Of a DNA stretch of 64,000 bases, positions 10,225-21,795 are shown piece by piece. The position numbers were made by a program, and so were the translations under genes. The notes beneath the pieces are model-generated. The model had not been told where the DNA came from, did no database searches, and was given only the letters and a program-made list of their open reading frames with translations. The DNA comes from Nicotiana tabacum. Lineage: Eukaryota; Streptophyta; Magnoliopsida; Solanales; Solanaceae. The stretch's first letter is position 1; every line of letters begins with the position of its first letter. The stretch is taken from positions 9,224,722 through 9,288,721 of the forward strand of contig NC_134095.1 in NCBI RefSeq assembly GCF_000715075.1, in the 5' to 3' direction.

Positions 10225-11560
10225 AGGTAAAATGCTGAAGAACTAGAAGTTATCATTGACTTCCCAAATAGGAAGGTTTACGTTGGTCGAGACTCGACAC
10301 TGAATTTAAACGTAAGTTGATTAAATTTTTACATGCTAGCAAAAATTGCTTTTCTTGCCTCCATGCTAACATAACAAGTATACCATCGGAGGAAAAGGTT
10401 TATATGCTCAATATTGACCCGCAATATAATCTGGTCAAGCAAAAGAAGAAACTAGAGTCTAATAGTAAAAGATAAAGTTACAAAACTTCGAAAGATCGGT
10501 TTAGTCCGAAAAGTCGAATCATTCAAACTTGATAGCTAACAACAACACATCATTACTTTCAAAATCCCGAGGAGAAAGATGATTGTTGGTACACCAAATT
10601 ATCTCGGATGTCTCGGTAAATACAATCTTAATTCAAGAAGATAAAGGTACTCATTCTCCTATCTATTATAAAATGATCTTAGATACGGAAAATACATATC
10701 TACATTTTAAGAAGTTGGCATTAAGTGTAGCTGCCCTAAATCTAAGGCTTTATTTTCAATATCATTATTCCCGAAGTCACTATATTTTCATTACGCAATA
10801 TTTTGCATAAACATGAACTGTCAGGAAGGCTAGCTAAATGAGTAGTCGAATTTAGTGAATATGATATTATTTATCAGGCACGTACGACTATAAAATCACA
10901 AGTTTAGCAGATTTCATGATTAATCTTAGCTCAAACATATTACCCGAAGCTAAATATTACCGAACATGTTATTTCTAGGATAATTCTCGGGATCTGGACC
11001 TTCTACACAATTAGGTCCACAAGTACTAAAATTTTCGAGTTAGGGATAATGCTTAATGCATATCAGGGAAAGTGGTTAGATAATTTATGAAAGTTATTTT
11101 ATTACTAACAACAAAACCAAGTATGAAGCATATGCTATAGGGCTTGAATTAGCTAGGGGACTCAAAGAAAAGATATTGATTTAACGATTGATCAAATTCA
11201 AGAAAACTATGCATCCCAAGAAAATCGAGCCGGATGTGCTAGTCTCGGATTTACTACCGATATCACTAACTCTAAAAGCAACTCCGCGTTCTTATTGAGA
11301 AATATCGTTTCCAGATCAAACAGTCTCTGGATCGAGCCATCTCTTATTTAGGCGATCTCTGATCTATCATCAATTAGAATGAAAATGAGGTAAACCTGAC
11401 TAATTTAATTTGGAATTGGCATAATATTCATTTATTACTTGCAGAATGAGACTTTACCCAAAGACAAGCATGCTCTCGATAACTCTGAGTACGTCTCATC
11501 TCGTACTGCCTTGTTGAAAGAGAATTATATGTGAGAATATTCAAGGCTCCAAAAGCGAAA
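10225..11560 (+). pseudogene. Tat pol remnant (PR/RT junction, RNase H, second RNase H, IN head)
   Basis: Pieces in shifting frames: EELEVIIDFPNRKVYVG (about 10240) and LNIDPQYNLVKQKKKLES (about 10408) match the stretch between protease and RT in Tat. The catalytic core of RT is missing. At 10583-10810 the reading GTHSPIYY and, downstream, ELSGRLAKW and YDIIYQARTTIKSQVLADF (about 10818-10920) match Tat RNase H. The reading TNNKTKYEAYAIGLELARG near 11110-11160 matches the second, archaeal-type RNase H that marks the Tat lineage. LPKDKHAL near 11455 fits the start of integrase. Stops and frameshifts are frequent, and this pol cannot be functional. Confidence 0.65.
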
Positions 11561-12090
11561 ATGCCACACGGACCAAACAAATAAAATATATGAAGCGAGA
11601 AATTTATAAAGAAAGCATTGAAAATTACTCTGGTAATAAGGCTTTAAATCGAAAACTCATCAAAGTCAGTATGAATAGCTTAAATCAAGATATGACATGA
11701 TCCTCGACAATATTTTAGAACCTCCGTAGTTCCCTTCCAGAGTACCAAATATTTGATAAAAAGAGCTCTGGTACTGTCCTATGTTGGAACTGGACCATTT
11801 GAAAGTTCATCAATATCGAAACTAACTATCCTACTAGGGACTATTAAATTGCAGACTGTCAAATTATGATTTCAGTGTTTGATTTCTCATACCTCAAAAC
11901 TCAAACACTAGGGAGATTACTTATACTTGAAGATTAGTCAATTTGACCTAACATTATAAGAGGTGATACAAGCAATTGATTGCCTTTGGGGATAGAATTC
12001 CTAAGGGTATTCTGACATTAATTACCATCTCAACTCAGTTAGTTGTCTTGCTCATATCAAGCATAAACACTTCAAACAGTATTGAATGAC
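11561..12090 (+). other. Degenerate Tat internal sequence, probably integrase
   Basis: No readable protein motif. It ends at the insertion point of element B, with GAATGAC before the B LTR. Confidence 0.4.
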
Positions 12091-12799
12091 TATAATGACC
12101 CGGCCGGTCATTTCATGAGTTACAGCTCCGTTTTCCCCCTTTCTGCTTCTTATTGCCTTGTTCAGCTGTATTATGTATTATCGGGTTGGTTGGTTCGGGT
12201 TCAGAGAGATTTTGGTAAGGTATGAGACACTTAGTCTCTTTTGAGTAGGCTTAAGTTGGAAAAGTCAACCGGATGTTGACTTATGTGAAAAAGGGTTCGG
12301 ATGTGAATTTTGATGGTTCATATAGCTTTGGGAGGTGATTTGGAACTTAGGAGCATGATCGGAATGTGTTTTGGAGGTCCGTAGTAGATTTAGGCTTGAA
12401 TTGGCGAAATTGGAATTTTGGCGTTTTCTGGTTGATAGGTGAGATTTTGATACAAAGGTCAGAATGAAATTTCAAAAGTTGGAGTAGGTCCGCTATGTCA
12501 TTTGTGACATGTGTGCAAAATTTCAGGTCATTCGGACGAGGTTTGACAGACTTTTTGATCGAAAGCGGAATTTGAAGGTTTTTGGAATTTTTAGGCTTGA
12601 ATCCGATGTGATTTTGGTGTTTTGATGTTGTTTTGAGCATTTTCAAGTTTGGAACAAGTTTGAATGAGGTTATGGGATATGTTGGCATGTTTGGTTGAGG
12701 TCCCGAGGGCCTCGGGTGAGTTTCAGGTGGTTAAACGGATCAAATTGCATGTTGGGAGTTGCTAATTTTTGCTTCAGTTCTGTTGCAGGTTTTCCTTCT

Positions 12800-13070
12800 T
12801 CGCGATCGCATGAGGAGGCTCGTGATCGTGTAGAGGATTTGTGGGGGTCCATCCAGGTTACTTTTCGCGTTCGTGTAGCTGGGGTTGCGATCGCGTGAAT
12901 GTGAGCTGCTGTGTATCGCGATCACGTGGATATATTCGAGATCGCGTAGGGTAAATTATAGGCCAGCGGAGGTTGTTCTTTGCAATCGCGATGGAATTTT
13001 CATGATCGCGATTAAGTAAATTTAATAGCTGGGCAAAATGTTTAAAAAGGCCATTTTCGCGATTTTTGGC
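12800..13070. repeat. Palindrome cluster in B 5' LTR (TCGCGATCGCG type)
   Basis: About nine variants of a CG-centred palindrome within 270 bp: CGCGATCGCATGA, CGTGATCGTGTAG, CGCGTTCGTGTAG, GCGATCGCGTGAA, ATCGCGATCACGTGG, GAGATCGCGTAGG, GCAATCGCGATGG, ATGATCGCGATTA and TTTCGCGATTTTT. The units are not in strict tandem but are spaced by unrelated sequence. The cluster begins about 710 bp from the LTR start and lies upstream of the TTTAAAAAGGCC box near 13041. Confidence 0.8.
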
Positions 13071-13149
13071 CTAAGTTCACTATTTTTTGACTCGGTTTTG
13101 GAGCTTCTTGAGAGAGATTGAAGAGAGAATCAAAAAGAACATCTTGGAG

Positions 13150-14002
13150 GTAAGAATTATGGACTTAATACTCGATCCTATTGTGATTTCTACCTAATTA
13201 AACGTGAAATTTGGGGAATTTGAAGCCTAAAATTGGGGAGTTAGGGTTTGGAAACTTGAGACCTTAATTTAGGGATTTGAGGGGCCATTTGTGGTCGGAT
13301 TTTGGTATTCTTGGTATGTATGAACTCGTAGGAGGATAAGGATTCCGTTGATATGATTTTTATAGAATTTCGAGATGTGGGCCCGGGGGTCGGGTTGGAC
13401 CAATTTCGAGATTTTTGGTATAATTTGATTATTTTCGCATGTGGATCGGGCTGTATGTCGCAACGATATATATATTGGATTGGGTTGCGCACCGCAGCGA
13501 TATGATGCTTGGGCTGTAGGAGCACCTCCGGAGTCTATACACCCCCAGTCACTGTAGTCGACTTTAAACTATGGATTGGGCTGCACGCCGCAACAATTAT
13601 TATGATTATCACTACTATGAGATATTATTGAGCTGGAGTGCTGAGTGTGAGTACTGTGTGACGAGAGCTGAGTCACGAGTGACTGAGGGGCTTGCCCGTC
13701 AGGCTATATTTATGAGTGATACTTTGCCCGATGGGCCCATTTATGACATTTTTGTTGATTTGACTCTTCTTTTATAATGAGCCTCTGTTGAAAACTGCTA
13801 AATAAATGATTTCAAAGTATTTCAATTGAAACTGAAGTTTTACGAAGTAATTGGCTTTTAAACTGTTAAGTTTGATTTGATATTCTATTGAATACCCTTA
13901 TATATATGATTTTTAACTGCTCGTCACTGCACTCAGACCTTATTTACTTTAGTTACTTACTGAGTTGGCGTACTCATGTTACTCCTTGCACATTGTGTGC
14001 AG
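13150..14002 (+). other. Candidate LTR-internal intron, B 5' LTR
   Basis: Donor-like GAG|GTAAGAATT and acceptor-like TTGTGTGCAG|ATTCAGG. Both ends correspond to matching sites in the B 3' LTR (24602-26137), in D (46261-47719) and in F (minus strand, 61702-60374). No transcript evidence is available. Confidence 0.4.
13440..13600. repeat. GGATCGGGCTGCACGCCGCA repeats, B 5' LTR
   Basis: Three imperfect copies of a unit close to GGATYGGGCTGYAYGCCGCA, spaced by (TA)-rich sequence. The longer array in the 3' LTR (25498-25735) has five copies. Confidence 0.75.
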
Positions 14003-14397
14003 ATTCAGGTGCTCGAGCGGCAGAGTGAGAGTCCCTAGCATTCTCAGAGCTTACCGGAGACTGCAAGGTAGCTGCACGGCGTCTGCAGCCCTGCTTTCCT
14101 CCTTCCTATCCTAGTTTTTCTGCATATTAGACTTATTATGTATTAGTCAGTCATATTGGGTTGTATTTTGAGGCTCTTGACTTATGACACTGGATTGTTG
14201 GGCTGTGTTGGTATATTTTTGTACTATTTTTTTCCGCACATTTCAGTTATTTATAAAATTCTTATGAAAATTCAAGACTTAATAAGTTTTAGAAAATGAT
14301 TTTATAAGAAGAATTCACTGTGGTTACTTGTTCGGTTGGCTTGCCTAGTATTGTGATAGGCACCATCACGATCGGGGTATTTGGGGTCATGACAAGT

Positions 14398-14410
14398 TGG
14401 TATCAGAGCC
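14398..14410 (+). other. Primer binding site, tRNA-Met type (B)
   Basis: TGGTATCAGAGCC, three bases after the 5' LTR; this is the usual initiator tRNA-Met complement in chromoviruses. Confidence 0.9.
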
Positions 14411-14587
14411 TAGGTTACATAGGTCTCGAGAGTCATGAGCCAGTTTAGTAGAGTCATCGGTACAGAGACGTCTGTATTTATCCTCGGGAAGCTGTAGAAC
14501 CTTTAGGAAAACTTCTCATTCTTGAATTCCTGTCGTGCGAATCTATTGATTCTTGTACTAAAATTTTGTTATTCTATTCTCTCATAC

Positions 14588-15776
14588 ATGGTTAGGACAC
14601 GAGCTACCGATCAGGATGGACGACCACCAGTACCACCAGTCGGGGCCACTAGAGGTCGAGGACGCGGTCGAGGCCGTGGTAGGGGTAGAGGTGTAGCCCG
14701 CACAGTAGCCAGGGCAGCACCTACAGATCTACCAACCGCCCCAGTTCAGGATCAGGTCCCTAGTTGTGGACGCTCCAGCAGCACCAGCTCAGGCACCGGC
14801 TGTGCCTATTGTGATTCCAGGCCTTCAGGAGGCTCTAGCTCAGATTCTATTAGTGTGCACTAGTTTGGCTCAGGTGGTCTCAATTACTACAACCGCAACT
14901 ACTTCTAAGGTTGGGGGAGGTACTCAAACTCCTGTTGCTCGCATACCTGATTAGGTTGTGCATGGACTTCAGACACAGAGGGCACCTCTAGCCCAGCCGG
15001 ATGCACCAGCTCAGGAGTATGTGGTACTAGTTATGCGTGACGACGAGCACCGTTGATTGGAGAGATTTGGTAGACTTCAGCCTCTGGCTTTCAGTGGTAC
15101 TGAGGGCGAGGATGCCCAGGGTTTCTTGGACAAGTGAGAGGATTCTTTGTACAGCGGGTATTTTGGAGACCAGTGGTGTAGCATTTACTACTTTTCAGTT
15201 TTCTTGAGCTGACTTTTTTTGGTAGAAGGCGTATGAGAGGTGTAAGCCTGTTGGTGCAGCACAACTTACCTGGCAGTAGTTCTCCGTTCTCTTTCTGGAT
15301 TAGTATGTGTCACAGTCTCGCAGAGAGGATGCAGGCAGTTTGAGCAATTGTGTCAGAGAGATATGACTGTGACACAGTATGAGATGCGGTTCTCTAAGTT
15401 AGCTCGTCATGCGGTTTGGTTGATTCCCACAGATCTAGAGAGGATCAGGAGGTTCATTGATGGCCTCGCATATTAGCTTCGGATTCTCATAACAAGGGAG
15501 AGGATGTCAGGTGCTACTTTTGAGGAGGTTGTTGACATCGCCCGCGAGATTGAGTCAGTTCATCGCTAGGAGTGAGAGGAGAGGGAGGCCAAAAGGCCTC
15601 GGGGATCTAGTAGCTTTGGTAGTGCTCCTTCGAGGGGTCAGTTTCAGCACGGCAGAGGCCGTCCATTCAGGCATGCTCAGTCAGCCCGCCTAGGTTATTG
15701 TGGGGCATCATCGGGTCATGGTTCTCACAGTTCTCATCACAGCCATTCATCACTCAGTGCCCTTCTAGCCTAGTGT
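14588..15776 (+). pseudogene. Tekay B gag, N-terminal part, broken
   Basis: The likely start is ATG 14588 (MVRTRATDQDGRPP), followed by an Arg/Gly stretch (RGRGRGRGRGRGV) typical of the start of Tekay gag. The capsid part follows in shifting frames: FGRLQPLAFSGTE-like sequence near 15065, then QYEMRFSKLARHA near 15378. Several stops (for example TAG near 14952 and TGA near 15136) and indels destroy the frame. Gag would form the particle that packages the element RNA in the cytoplasm. Confidence 0.75.
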
Positions 15777-16671
15777 TTGTCCCGTGCTCCATCAGTTCAG
15801 GGCTCTTCTATGCCAGGTGCAGCTGCTAGTCATTCCGGTGCTAGGGGTTCCCTTCAGTCCCCTTCTCCAGCGCCGAGAAGTTGTTACGAGTGTAGAGAGT
15901 TTGGGCACATGAGGAGGCAATGTCCTCGTCTTCTTGAGGGTCCGTCTCAGCAGAGGGGTCAGCTCTCGACTTCAGCTCCAATTACTTCACCACTCGCTCA
16001 GGTAGCTAGGGGTGGGGGTCAGTCAGCTAGGGGTCACCCCAAAGGGGGAGGTCGATCCAGTGGTGGTCAGGCTCATTTCTATGCACTCCCAGCTATATCA
16101 GATGTTGTTGCTTTAAATGTTGTGATTACATGTATTGTCTCAGTCTGCCACAGAGACACCTCTGTATTATTTGATCATGGTTCCACTTTTTCATATGTGT
16201 CATCATACTTTGCCCGTTATCTGGATACGCCCCGTGAGTCTCTTGTTTCATCTATTCGTGTATCTACTCCGGTAGGCGATACTATAGTTGTGGACCATGT
16301 ATACCGGTTGTGTGTGGTGACTATTGGGGGTCTGGAGACCCGAATAGACCTATTATTGCTTTATATGGTGGACTTTGATATGATATTGGGCATGGATTGT
16401 CTATCTCCTTGTCGTGTTATGTTGGACTGTGCTAAGACAGTGACGTTGGCTATGCCGGGTGTGCCACAGATTGAGTGGCGAGGTTCGACTGATTTTGTTC
16501 CCAGTAGGGTGATTTCATTTCTGAAGGCCCAGGGGATGGTTGGGGATGGTTGGGAAGGATTGTCTTTCATACTTAGCCTTTGTGAGGGATGTCGGTGCAG
16601 AGATTCCCAGTATTGATTCTATTCCTGTTGTGAGGAATTTTCCCGATATTTTTTCCTGCAGACCTGTCGGG
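15777..16671 (+). pseudogene. Tekay B nucleocapsid finger and protease
   Basis: A zinc knuckle CYECREFGHMRRQC (15882-15923) keeps the CX2CX4HX4C pattern. Ser/Gly-rich linker follows, then the aspartic protease with LFDHGSTFSYVSS near 16167 (usual form DPGS; here P is changed to H) and DFDMILGMDCLSP near 16372. The frame shifts at a T-run near 16646-16652, just before the RT N-terminus. The sequence stops at the TCGGG target of insertion C and resumes at 20797. Confidence 0.8.
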
Positions 16672-19600
16672 TGTCACACCTCCTTTTTCCACCCCCGCGA
16701 AGGGTGAAGGAGTTTTTTCCAATTAAAGGACAATCGAAACAGGATTTGTTTATTTATTTCAGAGTCGCCACTTGGGAGATTTAGGGTGTCCCAAGTCACC
16801 AATTTAATCCCGAATCGAGGAAAAGAATGACTCTGTATTATAGTCTGCGAACCAGAAATTCGGATAAGGAATTCTGTTAACCCGGGAGAAGGTGTTAGGC
16901 ATTCCCGAGTTCCGTGGTTCTAGCACGGTCGCTCAACTGTTATATTCGGCTTGATTATCTGATATAATACATATTTTAAACTTATGTGCAAATTTTATCC
17001 CTTAGCCGCTTTTATTATTATATTTCAAAAGAATGTGAACATCGTTTAAAAACATGTCTTTGGATTGCGTGACATGAAATGCACCCGCAATCCGGAACAC
17101 ATTTTTATTCAATATTTTGGGATTTGGATTTGGGTCGCATGAAATGCACACCCGAGTTTAAGAAGGTAAGATTATTAAAATGCGTGCCTAAAGCAATTAG
17201 CGTATTATTATTTCTGGGTAAGGCCGTGGAATTTTACTAAACGGCTCATCCCGAAGTCTAAGTAATTTTAATTAAACATTTATCGAGGGCCCCGCAATTT
17301 GTGCGTTTTATAGGGCGAGGCTCATCTCATTTATTTTAAAAGGATAATCCTAAAGTGCCTACATTTTTTCTATTAAAATTGACTCTACAAAATGAAAGAG
17401 AAAAGGTCTTAATTTATTTACATGCTTGAGTTGTTATAGTTGGGTTTCGAATATGATTCATAAATTCTGAAAATGATGCAAGCAGGACAGTTCGTTGCCA
17501 ATGCGGGCCCAGGCCCAACGCGTATGGCATAAAACTAGACCCGGGCCGTCTTATTCACATGTTACTACCTAGTTACATTATACTAGGCATGTTCTCAGTT
17601 TGTCAAATTAAAAAAAAACTTAGCAATCTAATTTTAATCCTAAACCATTTACATGCTGAAATTAACCAATATTATTTAACTAAACAATATTCCTACAAGT
17701 TCCGAAATGGTCTATTCGTTTGATTTTTAACTAGACGGAGTTACTACACCATTTACTTATTTTTAGGCAATTTATATAGATAGTTCATCCGTTAAGCTAT
17801 CGTCAGATGTTCCACTATATATATTAATTAGCTACATGATTCTAATTTTTGTAAGCTAAATAATTTATATATACAAATAAAATTCAGAATATAATTAAAA
17901 TAAATTTAGAACTTCAACTCTTCATTTTCGTATTCATGCTTCATGTTTCAGTTTACAATAATCAGCGTGTCAGTTGTGTACCTGATATTGGTAGCAAAAG
18001 AAAAGGAAGATCAGCAGAAATTCAGTAGCATACAACAACAGCAACACCCATCAACCAGCAATGAGAAACCAATAACGGATTTTAAAACTCAAGATAAAAA
18101 TCCAGAAAACACCAACAACAATCAACGGACAGAAGTCAAGGGAATCTTTTCAGATTTGAAAGACTAATTAATGTTCAACCCTTAATTTCTGAATCCGTAT
18201 ATCAGAATACTTAAATTGTATATCAGGTGTATACTATTCTTCTTTGGAATTTCAAGAATGTTTTTATTTTTATTTTTGGAGTCTTAGTATTTTCGGAATT
18301 TTCTCTCTCTTTAATATCCAACTCTCTCTTTTTTTCTCTCTTCTTTCTGTCTTGTATTCTGTCTCTCCTCCTCCGTTTTTTTCTCTCCCCCTTCTTTTTT
18401 CTTCCTTCAAAATCTGATCAAGTCTCCTCATTTTATTTCCCATCCCAAACCCTTTAATCAATTAATAAAACAACCACTTTCTCCTACCAAACCCACTACT
18501 AGTTAAAAAATACAATTATTATTTATTTAAACAAACTTTTCTTGAGCCCCGCAATCCCACTATGTCTTGTTCCCCACTTTTGATTAAACAAGTACATTAT
18601 TCCCCACCATTATGTCTTGTCCTCCATGCCTACATTATTTTAGTATTATTAACAAATTATTTAATTTTAATGGACAAAACACTCAAAATAAACAATTGTT
18701 TAGAATTTTAATTCCAAAAATACCCCTTTGACTTTACTGAAATTTCCAATTTACCCCTGCACGTACTGCAAATTACCAAATCTACCCCCATCAGCTATAA
18801 CCAATTCACCTAATCAATTCCAACCAAAATACAACAAATACAACCAATTTCTAAACATTTTTCAACAACAACTTCAAACTAAATGATGAACAACAAAGAA
18901 ACAACTAAAATTATTTGAACAATATTTTTTAACAACAAACAAGACTATTTTCACATTCAACAACAACAATAACAAACAAGTATATTCAGATTTCTAAATT
19001 CAATAATTATTTGAACTTAAAATTAAATCCAACAAAATACAACAAAGATACATGATTCAAACTAAATAAAAAAAATTAAAAACCAAAACATAAACTCACA
19101 TTAAATCACTGAATTAAAAACGAATTTCAAACAAAATGAAACGAATTAAATCTATATTAAACAACAAACAACGGATTCAAGCGATTTAAACTAACACTCT
19201 TCTATATTAAAATTAAATCCTTTTAAATTAATAAAATAAACTGAAAAATAATTAATTGAATCTTCAACTTAAATCTAACAACATTATAATTAAACTAACA
19301 ATTTCTTCATAAAAATAAACAAGAAAAATGAAACAAACTGAAGAAAATAACAAAACGATAAACATGAACTTAATATCGAACATATCTAATTTCAGATCTG
19401 AAAATATCAAACAAATTATGGGGAAAAAAAATGAAACTTAAACCAACTAACCGGAAATGAACAACGACGAGCTCGAACGAAAACAAATCTGTCCGGAAAT
19501 GATTATCGCACCAAATAATTCAACACCGAAGATGACCACGAATGGACGATCGAAGAAGATGGTCGTTTGGCGTCGTTTGAAGTCAAACCAGTGGCAGCGA

Positions 19601-20796
19601 CGATGAAGTGAAGCAATAGCGCAGCAGCACAGCAGCAACGAGCTGGAGCTTGCGTCGCAGCCATGGCAGCGAGGAGGTGGTGAAGCAGTAGCAGCAGTGA
19701 CGAAGCTGAAGAAGACGTAGCAGCAACACGAGCAGTTAGCAGCAGCATGAACTGGAAGTTCAAGTGGTTGTCCGCCATGGAAGTAGTGGTACGTCGTGAG
19801 CAGCAACAGGTGGACGCAGCGGGCAGCAGTGGTACTTCGGATGAAGAAAACGCAGCAGCAGCATGAAGAAGAAGACGACGCAACAGCAGGACGAAGAAGA
19901 CGCAGCAACGAGAGGGGAAGCCATGGATGACGCAGCAACAAGGTCGTTTGGGACGAAGGCGAAGAAGAAGCAACAACCATGAACGGCTGCTGCGTGCACT
20001 GTGTGTGTGAGAGTGTTTGCTGTGTGTGTGAGTGTTGCTGTGTGTGTGTGTGTTGCTGTGGAGGTGTGTGTGTTGTCGATGGGGAGGGGGAGGTCGTGTG
20101 AGGGAGAAGGGCAGCAGCCATAGGAGGGGGGCTTGGGGTGGTTTGGTTTTGGAGAAGAAGAAGAGGGAGGGGGACGGGTAGGTTCTTTAGGGTTTGGGGG
20201 ATACAAAAAATGAAAATGAAGAAAAGGGGTTGGGCGGGTGGTTTAGTTATGGGGCGGACCGGGTCGACCCGGGTTGAAATGGACCGGGTCATGGGGAAGG
20301 TTGGGTATCTTTGGGCTTGTGGTTTGAAATTGAAGAAGAGACCCAATTCCGATTTTCTTTTTATATTTTTTGCTCTATTTTCTTTTACTTTCTAATTAAT
20401 AAAACTAAAATTCTAAATTAAGTTATAAACTAAATTAACTTGTCAAAAATACTAACTAATTCCTAGCAACATTTATCATATATAATTAAACACTCATTAA
20501 AACAAAATTGCACAAATTGACATTGAATGCTAAAAATGCAAACGATGCATATTTTTGTAATTTTCATTCTTGTAAAACAAACTTAATTACTCCTAATTGT
20601 ATAATTAAATCCTAAATGCAAATGTGACATATTTTTGTATTTTTTATTAGTTTTAACAAATAAACACGCACAGACAGAAATACAAATAATTATCAAAAAT
20701 GCCACAAAAATTCTAAAATTGCACACAAAGGAAAATTGTTTTATTTTGGATTTTTTGGGAGTAATTCTCATATAGGAAAAAAATCACGTGCTTATA
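16672..20796. mobile_element. Insertion C, 4125 bp, candidate solo LTR
   Basis: It interrupts the B pol gene between GACCTG and GCATACCACC. TCGGG is present on both sides (16667-16671 and 20797-20801), a 5 bp duplication. The left end is TGTCACACCTCC; the right end is GTGCTTATA, which would be a TG...CA terminus with the final C changed to T. No primer site, polypurine tract, protein motif or second LTR copy is seen inside, so a solo LTR left by recombination is the best reading. The motif TCAGAGTCGCCACTTGGGA near 16760 and CCCAAGTCACCAATTTAATC near 16789 recur in Solanaceae repeats as I remember them. A Tat/Ogre-type long LTR is likely, but the lineage is an inference. Confidence 0.6.
19560..20130. 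repeat. Low-complexity GCA/GAA and TGTGTG tract in insertion C
   Basis: Repeated GCAGCA, GAAGAAGAC and AGCAGCAGC words (19600-19980), then GTGTGTGTG runs (20000-20075). On the minus strand this gives long open frames rich in Ser, Cys, His and Leu at 19447-20346. They look like products of base composition and not like proteins. Confidence 0.7.
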
Positions 20797-21795
20797 TCGG
20801 GCATACCACCAGACAGAGATATTGATTTTGGTATTGATTTGGTGCCGGACACTCAGCCCATTTCTATTCCACCGCATCGTATGGCACCGACAGAGTTGAA
20901 AGAGTTGAAGGAGCAACTTTAAGAACTCCTTGATAAGGGGTTTATTCGGCCTAGTGTGTCACCTGGGGGTGCGCCTGTTCTATTTGTGAAGAAGAAGGAT
21001 GACACGATAAGGATGTGCATTGATTATAGGCAGTTGAACAAAGTAACAATCAAGAACAAGTACCCTTTGCCTCGTATCGATGATTTGTTTGACCAACTTC
21101 GGGAAGCGAGAGTGTTCTCCAAGATTGATCTCCGTTCAGGTTACCACCAGTTGAAGATCATGGACTCGAATATTCTTAAGACAACTTTCAGGACCCGATA
21201 TGGTTATTATGAGTTCTTGGTGATGTCTTTTAGGCTGACCAATGCCCCAACAACATTTATGCATTTGATGAACAGAGTGTTTTGGCCTTATCTCGACTCA
21301 TTTGTCATAGTTTTCATTGATGATATTCTAGTGTATTTGCATAGTCAGAAGGAGCACGCGGAGCATTTGAGAGTTGTGTTACAGAGATTGAGGGAGGAGA
21401 AGCTGTATGCAAAGTTCTCCAAGTGTGAGTTTTGGCTCAGTTCAGTGCCTTTCTTGGGGCACGTAGTGTCTAGCGAGAGTATTCAGGTTGATCCAAAGAA
21501 GATAGAGGCGGTTCAGAGTTGGCCTAGACCGTCCTCAGCCATAGAGATTCGCAGCTTTCTTGGTTTGGCGGGTTACTACCGCCGTTTTGTTCAGGGATTT
21601 TCATCTATCGCATCACCCTTGACCAAGTTGACTCAAAAGGGTGCTCCATTCACGTGGTTAGATGAGTGTGAGGAGAGCTTTCAGTTCAACACTGCCTTGA
21701 CCACAGCTCCAGTGTTAGCTTTGCCATCAGCTTCAAGTTCATATACCGTGTGTTGTGATGCTTCAAGAGTTGGTATTGGGTGTGTGTTGATGTAG
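20797..21795 (+). pseudogene. Tekay B reverse transcriptase
   Basis: The frame resumes after insertion C. A TAA at 20920-20922 follows KEQL. The RT domain reads [43 protein letters not shown] and [12 protein letters not shown] (catalytic FIDD near 21312). It continues into the RNase H start ([24 protein letters not shown]-like [11 protein letters not shown] and [12 protein letters not shown]). A TAG at 21793-21795 follows VLM where Gln is usual. The RT active-site Asp pair is kept. Confidence 0.88.

Larger units (their letters stand above)
12091..14394 (+). repeat. Tekay B 5' LTR (2304 bp, internally deleted)
   Basis: It starts TATAATGACCCGG (TGTAATGACCCGG in the 3' copy) and ends TCATGACA before the primer site. 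It carries the start hairpin ATGACC-CGGCC-GGTCAT, the palindrome cluster, a donor-like GTAAGA at 13150 and an acceptor-like TGTGCAG at 13996-14002. Relative to the 3' copy it lacks about 690 bp after ATTATTTTCGC (near 13439). Confidence 0.9.

Noticed and set aside
12347..12688. 113-codon minus-strand frame in the B 5' LTR, repeated at 23797-24138
   Set aside because: It recurs because the LTR is duplicated. It lies over U3 sequence, has no domain, and the low stop density follows from composition. The conserved length across both LTRs is mildly curious, but nothing supports coding.
19447..20346. 299-codon and two overlapping minus-strand open frames rich in Ser, Cys, His, Leu and Pro
   Set aside because: They lie over low-complexity GCA/GAA/TGTG DNA inside insertion C, overlap in several frames, and show no domain.
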